64,000 nucleotides of DNA from CAVSRC01 sp963762605 (GTDB lineage Bacteria > Pseudomonadota > Alphaproteobacteria > Rhizobiales > Kaistiaceae). Location of the stretch: assembly GCA_963762605.1 (NCBI GenBank), contig CAVXLJ010000019.1, positions 310,001 to 374,000 of the forward strand. The letters run 5' to 3'. Position 1 is the first letter of the stretch; every line of letters starts with the position of its first letter. Below the pieces are notes generated by a model that searched no databases, was not told the origin of the DNA, and saw nothing but the letters and a program-made list of their open reading frames with translations. The translations under genes and the position numbers were made by a program. Shown piece after piece: positions 1-8,753 of this stretch.

Positions 1-184
1 CGCAGATGGCGTTCAGGATGTCGATGTCGAAGCCGACGAAGGCGCCGCTTGAATCGACAGACTCGAAGGGCGGATAAGTCGCGTCCGTGCCGACGCGGAT
101 TTCTTTCCAGTCCTTGGCGGTGGCGAGGCTGGTTCCGGCGACGACGGCAGCAATCGCCAACAGGGCGGTGACAGTTCTGCGCAT
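1..184 (-). CDS. Periplasmic amino-acid-type solute-binding protein, 5' part only
   Basis: This is the first 61 codons of a gene that runs off the left edge. It starts at an ATG (184) behind an AAAGGAAA ribosome site. A signal peptide of about 22 residues (MRRTVTALLAIAAVVAG...) is followed by RVGTDATYPPFES and VGFDIDILNAIC. These match the first lobe of family 3 solute-binding proteins, the polar amino acid / opine group, in which the Tyr-Pro-Pro-Phe stretch lines the ligand pocket. The protein would act in the periplasm as the receptor of an ABC importer whose permease and ATPase genes are not in the window. The exact ligand cannot be told from this fragment. Confidence 0.85.
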   Translation of the reverse strand, partial: MRRTVTALLAIAAVVAGTSLATAKDWKEIRVGTDATYPPFESVDSSGAFVGFDIDILNAIC

Positions 185-405
185 TTTCGTTTCCTTTGCT
201 CTTGAGACCCCGATCTCGGCCGGAGCGGCCCCCCTGCGCCGCGCCCCCCGAGAACTGTCCCGGCCATATTTCCACCAAGCTTGGCACGGTGGCAACCGGG
301 CCGTTCGGCTTGGCTGATTCTTGCAAGAAACCGGCCAAGTTGACCCGCCGGGCGATGCGGCTATGTTCGCGCTCGCCTGTGATCCTCCAAGATTCCTGAC
401 GGTCC

Positions 406-1812
406 ATGCCCGAAATTGACAAGCAGACAGTCCTCGCCCGTCTCGGCAGCATCCGCGGCCCGGACGACGACCGCGACATTGTGCGCCGCGGTATGGTCTC
501 CGATATCGTCATCGCCAACGGGCGCGTGATGTTTTCCATCTCGGTGCCGGCCGAGCGCGCGTCAGCCTACGAGCCCATGCGCCAGGCCGCCGAGACGGCG
601 GTCAAATCAATCCCCGGCGTGGCCGGCGCCATGGTGGTACTGACCGCCGAGCGCAAGGCCGGTGGTCCGGCACCGGCGCGTCCCGCGCCGGCCGCCGCCG
701 CGCCCGGCCACGGCCATGCCGCGCCGCAGGCAAAGGCCGGCGTCCCCGGTGTCGGGGCCATCGTCGCCGTTGCCAGCGGCAAGGGCGGGGTGGGCAAGTC
801 CACCTGCGCCGTCAATCTGGCGCTCGGGCTCAAGGCCAACGGCCATCGCGTCGGCATCCTCGACGCCGACATCTACGGGCCCTCGCTGCCGCGCCTCCTG
901 CATCTCTCCGGCCGGCCGGAGGTCATCGGCGGGCGCACGCTCAAGCCGATGGAGGCCTATGGCATCAAGGCGATGTCGATGGGCTTCCTGGTCGAGGAAG
1001 AGACGCCGATGATCTGGCGCGGGCCGATGGTGGTCTCGGCGCTGCAGCAGATGCTGCGAGAAGTCGCTTGGGGGCAACTCGACGTGCTGGTGGTCGACAT
1101 GCCGCCCGGCACCGGCGATGCCCAGCTCACCATGGCCCAGCAAGTGCCGCTCGCCGGCGCGGTCATCGTCTCGACGCCGCAGGACCTGGCGCTCATCGAC
1201 GCGCGCAAGGGTTTGAACATGTTCCGCCGCGTCGACGTTCCTGTCCTCGGCATCATCGAGAACATGAGCTACTTCGTCGCGCCCGACACCGGAAAACGCT
1301 ACGACATCTTCGGCCACGGCGGCGCCAGGGCCGAGGCGGAACGTCTCGGCACGCCGTTCCTCGGCGAGGTGCCGCTCGACATGGCGATCCGCGAGACCTC
1401 CGATGCCGGCACGCCGATCGTGGTCGCCGAGCCGAACGGACCGCATGCGAGTGCCTTCCGCGACATCGCCGCCAAGGTGTGGGCCGGCGTCGCGGAGAGC
1501 CACCGCGAGGCCCCGAGGAGTTCCTTGTTTGACCTCATACTCACTGTCCGGACGACCGCACGAAAAGGCAGCCAAAACAAAAGGGAGTGGCATGTTGTCC
1601 CGACGCCCGGCGGTTGGGCAGTGAAGACGGGTGGTGCGACACGACCGACGAAGACCAAGGCGACCCGTGCGGGTCAGGAACTTCGATCCAAAGGTGGCGA
1701 ACTCAAAATCCAGGGCAAAGATGTGGCGCGAGAGCTACACCGTTGGCCTCGAGGCGATGGGGAAATTCAACCGCCTTTCGCGAAGCAGAAGAACTGGCAA
1801 GGGCGCGCTTGA
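406..1812 (+). CDS. apbC: Mrp/ApbC-family iron-sulfur carrier ATPase with an aberrant DUF2188-like C-terminal extension
   Basis: This is a cytosolic P-loop ATPase thought to load Fe-S clusters onto apo-proteins. Residues 1-85 form a MIP18/DUF59 domain. An Ala/Pro/Gly/His linker follows. The deviant Walker A ASGKGGVGKST lies at about 123-133, then LDADIYGPSLP and DMPPGTGDAQLT. The CxxC seen in enterobacterial Mrp is replaced by YFVAPDTGKRYDIFGHGG, as I recall for alphaproteobacterial members. The family normally ends shortly after the helix AAKVWAGVAESHREAPR (about residue 370). Here the frame continues for about 98 residues through unrelated sequence, part of which (HVVPTPGGWAVK, GGELKIQGKD) resembles DUF2188. 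The tail is therefore probably a fusion product. The ATPase call is firm; the extension is an inference. Confidence 0.93.
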   Translation: MPEIDKQTVLARLGSIRGPDDDRDIVRRGMVSDIVIANGRVMFSISVPAERASAYEPMRQAAETAVKSIPGVAGAMVVLTAERKAGGPAPARPAPAAAAPGHGHAAPQAKAGVPGVGAIVAVASGKGGVGKSTCAVNLALGLKANGHRVGILDADIYGPSLPRLLHLSGRPEVIGGRTLKPMEAYGIKAMSMGFLVEEETPMIWRGPMVVSALQQMLREVAWGQLDVLVVDMPPGTGDAQLTMAQQVPLAGAVIVSTPQDLALIDARKGLNMFRRVDVPVLGIIENMSYFVAPDTGKRYDIFGHGGARAEAERLGTPFLGEVPLDMAIRETSDAGTPIVVAEPNGPHASAFRDIAAKVWAGVAESHREAPRSSLFDLILTVRTTARKGSQNKREWHVVPTPGGWAVKTGGATRPTKTKATRAGQELRSKGGELKIQGKDVARELHRWPRGDGEIQPPFAKQKNWQGRA

Positions 1813-1834
1813 GCCTCTGTTAGTGATCGAATAG
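1564..1834 (+). pseudogene. Decayed DUF2188 gene fused to the end of apbC
   Basis: DUF2188 proteins are small basic proteins of about 70-80 residues and unknown function. In the apbC frame, KREWHVVPTPGGWAVKTGG and GQELRSKGGELKIQGKD match the first two thirds of that family. The usual ending (GRIRxxNTYG-like) is not in this frame. RESYTVG appears immediately downstream in the +1 frame, which suggests a small deletion near 1725-1735. The remnant has no start codon or ribosome site of its own. Its distance from where Mrp should end suggests that a deletion joined the two genes. The family assignment is from memory of the consensus and is moderate. Confidence 0.55.
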
Positions 1835-1840
1835 GGGTGT

Positions 1841-1864
1841 TGCCGGCGCGCCACCCCGCCGGCA
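1841..1864 (+). terminator. Rho-independent terminator candidate after apbC
   Basis: An 8-bp perfect stem TGCCGGCG / CGCCGGCA with an 8-nt loop is followed by TTTCACCTTT. It lies 30 bases beyond the apbC stop and before the MFS gene. About 170 bases between it and the next gene show no other clear signal. Confidence 0.6.
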
Positions 1865-2031
1865 TTTCACCTTTCCTGCCGGGATACCCGATTGCAGCCG
1901 CCGCATCGCCGCTGCATAGTCGCGCCCTCTGCGGAGGACTTCAGATGAGTGGGATCGTCACTGCCTAGGGCACAACGCCGCTGACCGGCCCCCAGCCGGT
2001 CGTTCCCTCATCTGCTTTCGTCGGTATTCCC

Positions 2032-3219
2032 ATGGCATTCCTGCGCAACGACGCGATCAATCGCGTCAATCTCCACACGGGCATCCAGGCGTTCGCGCAA
2101 GGGGCCGGTGGCATCTTCTTCCTCGTCTTCCTCCTGCGCGCCGGCATCGCCGTGCCGCTGGTCCTGCTGACGATGGCCACGGTCGTCACCGGGCGCTTCA
2201 TCCTGCGCCCCGCGATCCTGCCGCTCGCCAAGCGGTTCGGCATCAAGCCGCTGCTCATCACCGGCACGCTGGTGCTGGCCCTGCAATACCCGGTTCTGTC
2301 GGTGGTCGACGGCATCGGTCCGACGCTGCTCGTGCTCATCGTCGTCGTTGCGATCGGCGACGTCTTCTACTGGCCGAGCTACCACGCCTATTTCGCCGCG
2401 CTCGGCGATATGGAGGACCGCGGCCAGCAGGTTGGTGCCCGCGAGGCGCTGGCAGCGGTTGTCGGCGTCGGTGCCCCGCTCGTCGGCGCCTGGGCCCTGG
2501 TCACCGTCGGTCCGGGCCCGACCTTTGCCGCCGCGGGGATCGTTCAGGCGCTGGCGGTGGCGCCGCTCATCGGCGTGCCCAACGTTGCGGTCAAGCAGGC
2601 GGCGCCCGGCACGCTCAAGGCAGCGCGCCTGACGGTGACGCTGCTTGCCATCGACGGCTGGTTCGCCTCCGGCTGGTTCTTCGTCTGGCAGATCGCGCTG
2701 TTCGTCTCGCTCGGCGGCAACATCCCGGCCTATGGTGGCGCCATGGCGCTGGCTGGCCTGTTCGGCGCCGCCGGCAGCCTGATCCTCGGCCGCACCATCG
2801 ACCTCGGCCACGGCCGCCGCGCGGTGACCATCGGCTACGGCATCGCCGTGGTCATCGTCCTGCTGCGCGCCGTGAGCCTCGGCTCGCCCTGGCTGGCGGT
2901 CACCGCCAATGCGCTCGGTGCGCTCGCCATGCCGCTCTTCGTCCCCGGCATCGGCGCCGCCATGTACAACATGGCCAAGCTGTCGCCCTGCGCGCTGCGC
3001 TTCAACATGGCCAGCGAAGGCGGCTGGGATGTCGGCTGCTTCTTCGGCTGCCTCGCCGCGGCGGCCTTCTACCACTACGGCTTGTTCCTCGAGCCGGGCA
3101 TCCTGCAGGGCATCCCCGCGGCCGCTGTCATAATCGTGCTGCTCCGCCGCTATTACGGCAGGGGCGGGAAGATCCCACCGGCCGCGCCGGTCGCAGTCGT
3201 CGCGGCGGACAGCCCCTGA
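2032..3219 (+). CDS. MFS-type membrane transporter, substrate unknown
   Basis: A 395-residue integral membrane protein with about 12 hydrophobic segments in two halves. The typical MFS loop between helices 2 and 3 is present in degenerate form (FILRPAILPLAKRFGIKP). The second half repeats it as LGRTIDLGHGRRA, close to the G-x-x-x-D-R-x-G-R-R consensus. It has no signal peptide or extra domains. It stops 2 bases before the kinase-like gene at 3222, so the two are probably co-transcribed; export of a modified compound would fit that pairing, but this is only inference. The upstream 170 bases have no convincing ribosome site, so the start is the least certain part. Confidence 0.8.
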   Translation: MAFLRNDAINRVNLHTGIQAFAQGAGGIFFLVFLLRAGIAVPLVLLTMATVVTGRFILRPAILPLAKRFGIKPLLITGTLVLALQYPVLSVVDGIGPTLLVLIVVVAIGDVFYWPSYHAYFAALGDMEDRGQQVGAREALAAVVGVGAPLVGAWALVTVGPGPTFAAAGIVQALAVAPLIGVPNVAVKQAAPGTLKAARLTVTLLAIDGWFASGWFFVWQIALFVSLGGNIPAYGGAMALAGLFGAAGSLILGRTIDLGHGRRAVTIGYGIAVVIVLLRAVSLGSPWLAVTANALGALAMPLFVPGIGAAMYNMAKLSPCALRFNMASEGGWDVGCFFGCLAAAAFYHYGLFLEPGILQGIPAAAVIIVLLRRYYGRGGKIPPAAPVAVVAADSP

Positions 3220-3221
3220 CG

Positions 3222-4133
3222 ATGGCGGCGTCGAAAATGCATGCCGGCGAGGTGGCAACCGATGTCGGCCTCGTCCGGCGTCTGCTTGCCGGTCAATTCC
3301 CCCGATGGGCGGACTTGCCCATCGCGCCGGTGCCATCCGCCGGGACCGACAACGCGCTCTACCGGCTCGGTGACGATCTGGTGGTGCGCATGCCGCGCAT
3401 CGCCTGGGCGACCGGCCAGATCGACAAGGAGCGCCGCTGGCTGCCGCTTCTGGCGCCGCATTTGCCGCTGGTGATTCCGACGCAGGTCGCCGTCGGCGAA
3501 CCGGCGGAGGGATTTCCTTGGGGCTGGTCGGTCTATCGATGGCTCGACGGCGTGAACGCCACGCTCGACCGGCTCACCGATCCGGATGAGGCGGCGCGCG
3601 ACCTGGCGCGCTTCATCCATGCGCTGCAGGCGGTCGACGCGACCGGCGGACCGCGGCCGGAGCCGGGGACGTTCGGGCGCGGCGTGCCGCTGGCAACCCG
3701 CGACGCAGGGACGCGGGAGGCGATCGCCGCTTGCGCAGGCCTGATCGACACACGCGCCGCAACGGCCGCGTGGCAGGCGGCGCTCGCCGCACCGGCATGG
3801 CAGGGGGCGCCGGTCTGGCTGCACGGCGACCTGCAATCCGGCAACCTGCTCGCTCGCCACGGGCGGCTGTCTGCGGTGATCGATTTCGGCGCGCTGACTG
3901 TCGGCGATCCGGCCTGCGATCTGATGGTCGCCTGGAACCTGTTCACGGCCCGCTCGCGCGCGGCCTTCCGCGAAGCGATGGCCGTCGACGATGCGACCTG
4001 GGCACGCGGTCGCGGCTGGGCCCTGTCGCCGGCGGTGGTGGCGCTGCCCTATTACAGGGAGACCAATCCAGGGCTGGCGGCCATCGCCCGCCACGCCATC
4101 GCGGAGGTACTTGCCGATCAGGAGAGTCGTTAG
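3222..4133 (+). CDS. Aminoglycoside/homoserine-kinase-like phosphotransferase (APH family)
   Basis: A 303-residue protein with the APH/choline-kinase fold. AGTDNALYRLGDDLVVRMPR (about residues 40-60) is the nucleotide-binding N-lobe with the ATP-contacting Arg/Lys strand. WLHGDLQSGNLLA (about 198-210) is the catalytic HxDxxxxN loop. VIDFGALTVGDPACDLMVAW supplies the metal-binding Asp. These proteins phosphorylate hydroxyl groups of small molecules. Most chromosomal members in soil bacteria have no proven antibiotic substrate, so I do not call it a resistance gene. It follows the MFS gene with a 2-base gap and probably shares its promoter. An internal Met at 3237 is an alternative start. Confidence 0.85.
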   Translation: MAASKMHAGEVATDVGLVRRLLAGQFPRWADLPIAPVPSAGTDNALYRLGDDLVVRMPRIAWATGQIDKERRWLPLLAPHLPLVIPTQVAVGEPAEGFPWGWSVYRWLDGVNATLDRLTDPDEAARDLARFIHALQAVDATGGPRPEPGTFGRGVPLATRDAGTREAIAACAGLIDTRAATAAWQAALAAPAWQGAPVWLHGDLQSGNLLARHGRLSAVIDFGALTVGDPACDLMVAWNLFTARSRAAFREAMAVDDATWARGRGWALSPAVVALPYYRETNPGLAAIARHAIAEVLADQESR

Positions 4134-4139
4134 CGCCGT

Positions 4140-5066
4140 TCAGGCGAGCGGGCGGTCAGGCGGCTCTTTCGCGATCACGATACGCATCGCGATCTGGCGC
4201 TCGCGGTAGAAGGTGTAGACGCCGGTGGCGATGATGACGAACGTGCCGACCACCATCAGCGTATCCGGCACCTCGCGCCACACCAGGAAGCCGGAGATCA
4301 CGGCCCAGATGATGATCGTGTAGCGGAAGGGCGCCACGATCGCGATATCGCCGTGGCGCATGAAATCGATCGCCGTCAGGTAGCCGCCGGTCAGCAGAAG
4401 GCTGGCGCTGACGATGAGAACGATGGCATGGCCGGATGGCATGATCCAGTGCTCACCGACGGCGACCGCGTAGATCGGCCCGCTGATGCCGACTGCGCCG
4501 GCAGTGACCAGCGCGATCAGCAGCGTCGGCACGCTGACTGCCATGATCCGCGTGGTCATGTCGCGTAGCGCGATGAACCCGGCCGCGGCCAGCGCCAGCA
4601 GGCTGAACTCGTTGAAACCGGCGAGGCCCGGGCGGATGACGATGAGCACGCCGATGAAGCCCACCGCGATCGCCGACCAGCGCCGCCAGCCGACCTGCTC
4701 GCCGAGGAAGATGGCCGCGCCCGCCGTCACCATCAGCGGCACCACCTGAAGGATGGTGTTGGCATTGGCGATGGGGATTTGGAACAGGGCGATCAGATAG
4801 AGATAGGCGGACATGATCTCGCCCACCGTGCGCCAGAACACCCGCCAGTTCACCAGCGCGGCAAGGTGAACGTGGGCCCCCGTGAAGGCCACGACCAGGG
4901 CCACCCACAGGGTGGCGAAGATGCCGCGCACCAGCAGGATCTCGCCCAGCGGCAGCTCGGCGCTGAGCAGCTTGATCAGCGTGTCGTTGGTGAGAAACAG
5001 GAAATTGCAGACAGAGATCGAGAGGATGCCGCGGAGGTTTTCGCGAAAGGGGGCAGGGCTGGGCAT
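4140..5066 (-). CDS. EamA/DMT-family permease
   Basis: This is a drug/metabolite-transporter protein of 308 residues with ten hydrophobic helices in two EamA repeats. The first repeat contains SISVCNFLFLTNDTLIKLL. The end of that repeat, FLGEQVGWRRWSAIAVGFIGVLIVIRP, is the very typical helix-4/5 signature of this superfamily. The protein is an inner-membrane exporter or importer of small metabolites with unknown substrate. I chose the ATG at 5066 (MPSPAPF) rather than the upstream GTG, which would add eight residues without a ribosome site. It is convergent with the kinase gene, 6 bases away. Confidence 0.85.
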   Translation of the reverse strand: MPSPAPFRENLRGILSISVCNFLFLTNDTLIKLLSAELPLGEILLVRGIFATLWVALVVAFTGAHVHLAALVNWRVFWRTVGEIMSAYLYLIALFQIPIANANTILQVVPLMVTAGAAIFLGEQVGWRRWSAIAVGFIGVLIVIRPGLAGFNEFSLLALAAAGFIALRDMTTRIMAVSVPTLLIALVTAGAVGISGPIYAVAVGEHWIMPSGHAIVLIVSASLLLTGGYLTAIDFMRHGDIAIVAPFRYTIIIWAVISGFLVWREVPDTLMVVGTFVIIATGVYTFYRERQIAMRIVIAKEPPDRPLA

Positions 5067-5197
5067 CGGTACACACCGGGAAGCGCGCACCGGCGCCCGG
5101 CGCGGCCGGTGTCGTGGCGTGGGGTCTATCGTCGTGCCGCGACCAATACAGGAAAGGCACCGGAAGCGGGAGGGTCTTCAGCCTGCGGCAAGGCCGC

Positions 5198-6340
5198 TCA
5201 GACCGCGAAGCGGGCGAGGCCGAACATCCGCAAATCGAAGCGGCTTTTGCCCGTGGTGGCGAGGTCGGCGACGATCTCGCCGATGACGCTGGCGAACTTG
5301 TAGCCATGGCCCGAGCAGGGCGAGACGACCACCACCTCCGGCAGGCCGTCGAGCGTATCGATGATGAAGGCCTCGTCGGGCGTGTTGGTGAACATGCAGG
5401 ATTTCAGCGTCATCACCGGCCCGTCGGCATCGGGGAAGTAGCGGGTGAGGCAGCGGCGCAGCACCGCCTCGTCCGCGTCGGTCACCTCGCGCGACAGCGT
5501 GTCCGGATGGCCGCGCTCTTCGAGATGATGGTAAAGGCCGATCTTCAGCCCCGGCACGCCATGGATCGGCAACAGGTAGTAGCGGTCTTCCCCGACCTTG
5601 AGGTTGAGCACCGGAAACGCCGCCGGCATGAAGCGTTCGGGGTGTGCCGGCTGGAACCAGCCGAGCACCTGCCGCTCCGGCACCGCGATGGACTTCAGCG
5701 CCGGCACCAGGTCGCCGATCCAGGCGCCCGGCGACAGCACCAGCCGCCCGGCCTCGTACTGCCCTCGTACGGTTGTGACACGCACGCCGCCGCCGGCAAT
5801 CGGCGACCATTCGAGCACCTGCTCGCGCGCGTGGATCTCGGCGCCGGCTGCCATCGCCAGCGTTGCATGCGCAACGATCGCACGCTCGGAGAGCACGAAG
5901 CCGCCGTCCGGCTGGAACACAGCCGCAAAATCGTCTGGCAGATGGTAACCGGAATGGCGGGCGTTGACTTGCGTGCCGGTCAGCACCTCGTGGGCGAGGC
6001 CGTGTTCCCGGCACGATTGCAGCGAGCCCTGGAAGACGTCGCTGTCCACCGGTCCGGCATCGAGCGAGCCGGTGGTGATGAGCAGCGTCTCGCCCGCCGC
6101 CTCGGAGGCCTCCCGCCACAGCGCATAGGCGCGCTTCAGCAGCGGCACATAGGCCGGGCTCTCGTAATAGGCCAGCCGGATGATGCGCGTCACGCCGTGC
6201 GACGAGCCCTGGGCGTGCGGAATGTCGAAGCGCTCCAGCCCGAGCACGCGTTTGCCCCGCCTGGCGAGTTGCCAGCACGCGGCGGCGCCCATGCCGCCGA
6301 CCCCGACCACGATCACGTCGTAGCTGTTGGCACGCGCCAT
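5198..6340 (-). CDS. solA: SolA-like flavoprotein amine oxidase (N-methyltryptophan / monomeric sarcosine oxidase family)
   Basis: An FAD-dependent oxidase of 380 residues that would demethylate an N-methyl amino acid, producing formaldehyde, H2O2 and the free amino acid. The dinucleotide-binding motif VGVGGMGAAACWQLARRG lies at residues 12-29, followed by the acidic strand-end LERF. QGSSHGVTRIIRLAYYE is the conserved segment after it. Cys in LKSCMFTNTPDEAFIID (about residue 314) is at the position of the covalent FAD-linked cysteine of monomeric sarcosine oxidase. CSGHGYKFA is the C-terminal substrate/flavin loop. The start ATG follows GGGGGAAA. The neighbours give no substrate clue. Confidence 0.88.
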   Translation of the reverse strand: MARANSYDVIVVGVGGMGAAACWQLARRGKRVLGLERFDIPHAQGSSHGVTRIIRLAYYESPAYVPLLKRAYALWREASEAAGETLLITTGSLDAGPVDSDVFQGSLQSCREHGLAHEVLTGTQVNARHSGYHLPDDFAAVFQPDGGFVLSERAIVAHATLAMAAGAEIHAREQVLEWSPIAGGGVRVTTVRGQYEAGRLVLSPGAWIGDLVPALKSIAVPERQVLGWFQPAHPERFMPAAFPVLNLKVGEDRYYLLPIHGVPGLKIGLYHHLEERGHPDTLSREVTDADEAVLRRCLTRYFPDADGPVMTLKSCMFTNTPDEAFIIDTLDGLPEVVVVSPCSGHGYKFASVIGEIVADLATTGKSRFDLRMFGLARFAV

Positions 6341-6428
6341 GCCGTTTCCCCCGGTTCCGTTGCCGCATTATGGACGCCCGCACGAGGGAGGCGGTCAAGG
6401 GAGGCCGGATGGCGCCGGCGCTTAGGGA

Positions 6429-7295
6429 TCAGAGCCTGATGAGGCCGGGCAGGGGGGCGGGCACGTCTTCATGTGCCGGATGGGCGAAGAAGAACTCGGC
6501 ATGGTACCAGCCATCGCTCTCGCACCCGTCCGGATCGACGCCGAGCGCATCGAGATTGGCGAAGACCTCGGCTCGTTCCTTGCCGTTGGCGAAATGACGT
6601 TGGCGGAAGGTCCTGCCGCTAAGCTTGAACACGGCGTAGCCGCGCTCCTTCAGCGCTTCGCCGATCGCGTCGAAGGAGAACATCCGCAGCGTGAAGAGCG
6701 CCAGCCACGGCCGCCTCTCGGCAGCTTCCAGGATTCGCCCGAACGTCGGCGCACCGACATAGCCGATGGCGCCCGTCGAAATGACGAGATCGACATTGGC
6801 CAGCAACACCTGTTCGGCCGCGGTTGGCGACTGGGTTTCGAGATCGGCGGTGAGGTAATCGTCGAGAATGCCGGCCTCACGGGCGTAGCCGACGGCGCGC
6901 GTCGCAGGATCGAGGCCGATGACCGTGAGTTCCGCGTGCTCCGCGCTCCGCCGATAGGTCGCGCGATCGCGGGCAAGCAGTTCGCGGCGCGACAGGGCGC
7001 CGGTGGCCGCCGCGCCGTAGGCGCGGAACAGGTCGGGCAGTGCCTGTCCATGCTTCAGCAGGGCGGCGTTGACGCCGTAGGAGCAGCCGACGTCGAGCAG
7101 TTTGAGGTGCCGGCGCTGGCGGACCGACCGTTCGACCTCGATCACGCGGCGGAATATCGGCGCAGCCTCGGCCGGAATGCGGTAGTCGAGATTGGTGAGG
7201 GTCTGGTAGTAGTCCCGCGGGTCGGGGCGATCGTAGATCGCCGTCAGATCAATCTTGCCGGTCTCGTCGAGATCGAAGTCGGTCAAAGCGGACAT
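6429..7295 (-). CDS. Class I SAM-dependent methyltransferase, substrate unknown
   Basis: A 288-residue cytosolic protein. Motif I, LLDVGCSYGVNAALL (about residues 74-88), is the SAM-binding glycine loop. An acidic motif II appears as TVIGLDPATRAVGYA. LVISTGAIGYVGA corresponds to motif IV. The N-terminal segment (IYDRPDPRDYYQTL) resembles a group of stand-alone methyltransferases without a proven acceptor. I chose ATG 7295 because GGAG lies 5 nt upstream of it; the alternative GTG at 7301 overlaps that site. It diverges from the DUF971 gene across a 147-base region that probably carries both promoters. Confidence 0.8.
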   Translation of the reverse strand: MSALTDFDLDETGKIDLTAIYDRPDPRDYYQTLTNLDYRIPAEAAPIFRRVIEVERSVRQRRHLKLLDVGCSYGVNAALLKHGQALPDLFRAYGAAATGALSRRELLARDRATYRRSAEHAELTVIGLDPATRAVGYAREAGILDDYLTADLETQSPTAAEQVLLANVDLVISTGAIGYVGAPTFGRILEAAERRPWLALFTLRMFSFDAIGEALKERGYAVFKLSGRTFRQRHFANGKERAEVFANLDALGVDPDGCESDGWYHAEFFFAHPAHEDVPAPLPGLIRL

Positions 7296-7442
7296 GGTCA
7301 CTCCAATGCTATTGCGAGGCGCGGCTGGCGGGCCGCGCGGAAACCTCCGGACGTGGGTGATGCGCCGCCATTATGCCTATAAGCGGCGCGAGGACCAAAT
7401 CTGCGCTTTCGCAGGGGCTTGCACGGTTTGCAGAGGTAAGAA

Positions 7443-7808
7443 ATGACAACAAGGACCCCCTGGCCGACGGAAGTCCGGCTGCACAAGGATCGTCGCACGT
7501 TGTCGGTGCGGTTTGACGACGGCGGTGCCTACGACCTGCCGGCGGAAATGCTGCGGGTGATGAGCCCTTCCGCCGAGGTTCAGGGGCACAGCCCGGAGCA
7601 ACGCCAGACCGTCGGCGGCAAGCGCAACGTCGCCATCTTGGCGCTCGAACCGATCGGCAACTACGCCGTCAAGATCGTCTTCGACGACGGCCACGACAGC
7701 GGGCTCTTTTCGTGGACCTATTTGCGCCAGCTTGGCGACGAGCAGGAGACGCGCTGGTCCGAATACCTCAACGAACTCGCGGCCAAGGGCTTGAGCCGAG
7801 ACCGCTGA
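7443..7808 (+). CDS. DUF971 (GBBH-like N-terminal domain) protein
   Basis: A 121-residue single-domain protein. WPTEVRLHKDRRTLSVRF, the middle GGKRNVAILALEPIGNYAVKI and the end GLFSWTYLRQLGDEQ match DUF971, which is also the small N-terminal domain of gamma-butyrobetaine hydroxylase. Stand-alone copies are often found near Mrp-type Fe-S carriers; apbC lies 5.6 kb away. A role in iron-sulfur handling is an inference only. Its length is normal for the stand-alone family. A terminator-like hairpin follows at 7854. Confidence 0.85.
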   Translation: MTTRTPWPTEVRLHKDRRTLSVRFDDGGAYDLPAEMLRVMSPSAEVQGHSPEQRQTVGGKRNVAILALEPIGNYAVKIVFDDGHDSGLFSWTYLRQLGDEQETRWSEYLNELAAKGLSRDR

Positions 7809-7853
7809 ATCGGATTGGCAAGTCCGTGGCGTAACCTGTTGCCCGCAAAACGA

Positions 7854-7878
7854 AAGGCCGGCGAAATCCGCCGGCCTT
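7854..7878. terminator. Bidirectional terminator hairpin
   Basis: A perfect 10-bp stem AAGGCCGGCG / CGCCGGCCTT with the 5-nt loop AAATC sits between two convergent genes (DUF971 and the L,D-transpeptidase). A-rich sequence on the left side gives a U-containing tail for the minus-strand transcript. Confidence 0.7.
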
Positions 7879-7902
7879 CCGTCTCACTCCCCGGTCAACG
7901 GG

Positions 7903-8529
7903 TCAGTTCAGGACGACGACCTTGGTGCCGACCTTCACCCGATTGTAGAGGTCGACGATGTCGTCGTTGGTCAGCCGGATGCAGCCCGACGAAACCGCGT
8001 GGCCGATCGTCCACGGCTCGTTGGAGCCATGGATGCGGTAGATGCGCGCGCCGATGTAAAGCGCGCGGGCGCCGAGCGGGTTGTTGATGCCGCCCTTCAT
8101 GTAGGCAGGAAGGATGCGGCCCTTGGCCTTCTCGCGGGCGATCATCACCTCCGGCGGCGTCCAGCCCGGCCATTCCGCCTTGCGCGAGATGCGATCGGTG
8201 CCCTGCCAGGTGAAGCCTTCGCGGCCGACGCCGATGCCGTATTTGATCGCCCGGCCCTTGTCGATCACGTAGTAGAGGCGCCGCTCCGTGGTGTTGACCA
8301 CGATCGTCCCGGCACTGTAGGGGCCATCATAGAACACCGTCTGGCGCGGCACCGGATTGTAACTGTGGCCGCCGGCCTGGGCCCCACGCGCCATCACCGC
8401 TTCGACATCGTAGGTCACGAACTTGCCGAGGCCGTTGTCGTAGAACGTCCGCAGTTCGGCTTGGGCGGCCTGCAGGCCGAAGAGAACGCCCGCCATCGCC
8501 ACAACGGCAACGAGTATCTGCTTCCGCAT
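7903..8529 (-). CDS. L,D-transpeptidase (YkuD family), secreted
   Basis: A periplasmic enzyme of 208 residues that forms 3-3 peptidoglycan cross-links or attaches proteins to the peptidoglycan. A signal peptide (residues 1-24, ending LQAAQA) is followed by the YkuD domain. IVVNTTERRLYYVIDKGRA is its first strand pair. HGSNEPWTIGHAVSSGCIRL, about residues 160-183, carries the conserved His and the catalytic SxGCxR cysteine. The length is typical for the short Hyphomicrobiales paralogues. A second family member is encoded at 40656-41429. Confidence 0.93.
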   Translation of the reverse strand: MRKQILVAVVAMAGVLFGLQAAQAELRTFYDNGLGKFVTYDVEAVMARGAQAGGHSYNPVPRQTVFYDGPYSAGTIVVNTTERRLYYVIDKGRAIKYGIGVGREGFTWQGTDRISRKAEWPGWTPPEVMIAREKAKGRILPAYMKGGINNPLGARALYIGARIYRIHGSNEPWTIGHAVSSGCIRLTNDDIVDLYNRVKVGTKVVVLN

Positions 8530-8753
8530 CCTGTTGTCCTTCCGGTCGTCTCAAGCAGAGGAACGGCGCAGTCGCCATGGTGCACCGTTCGCCCTGTTTG
8601 CCCAATTTACCGCACCGGAACAAGAATGCCGGCAGTGTCCGACGGCCAGATTCGTCATATTTCTGTGCCAGTGTTGTTGCGACGCAACGCCTTTGCCGCC
8701 CGGCGACGACTGCGAAGCCGCACTTTTGCGCCGGCCAATGGGATTGACTGGAT

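Noticed and set aside
3222..4133. Antibiotic resistance gene (aminoglycoside phosphotransferase)
   Set aside because: Only fold motifs are visible. Chromosomal context and divergence give no support for an antibiotic substrate.
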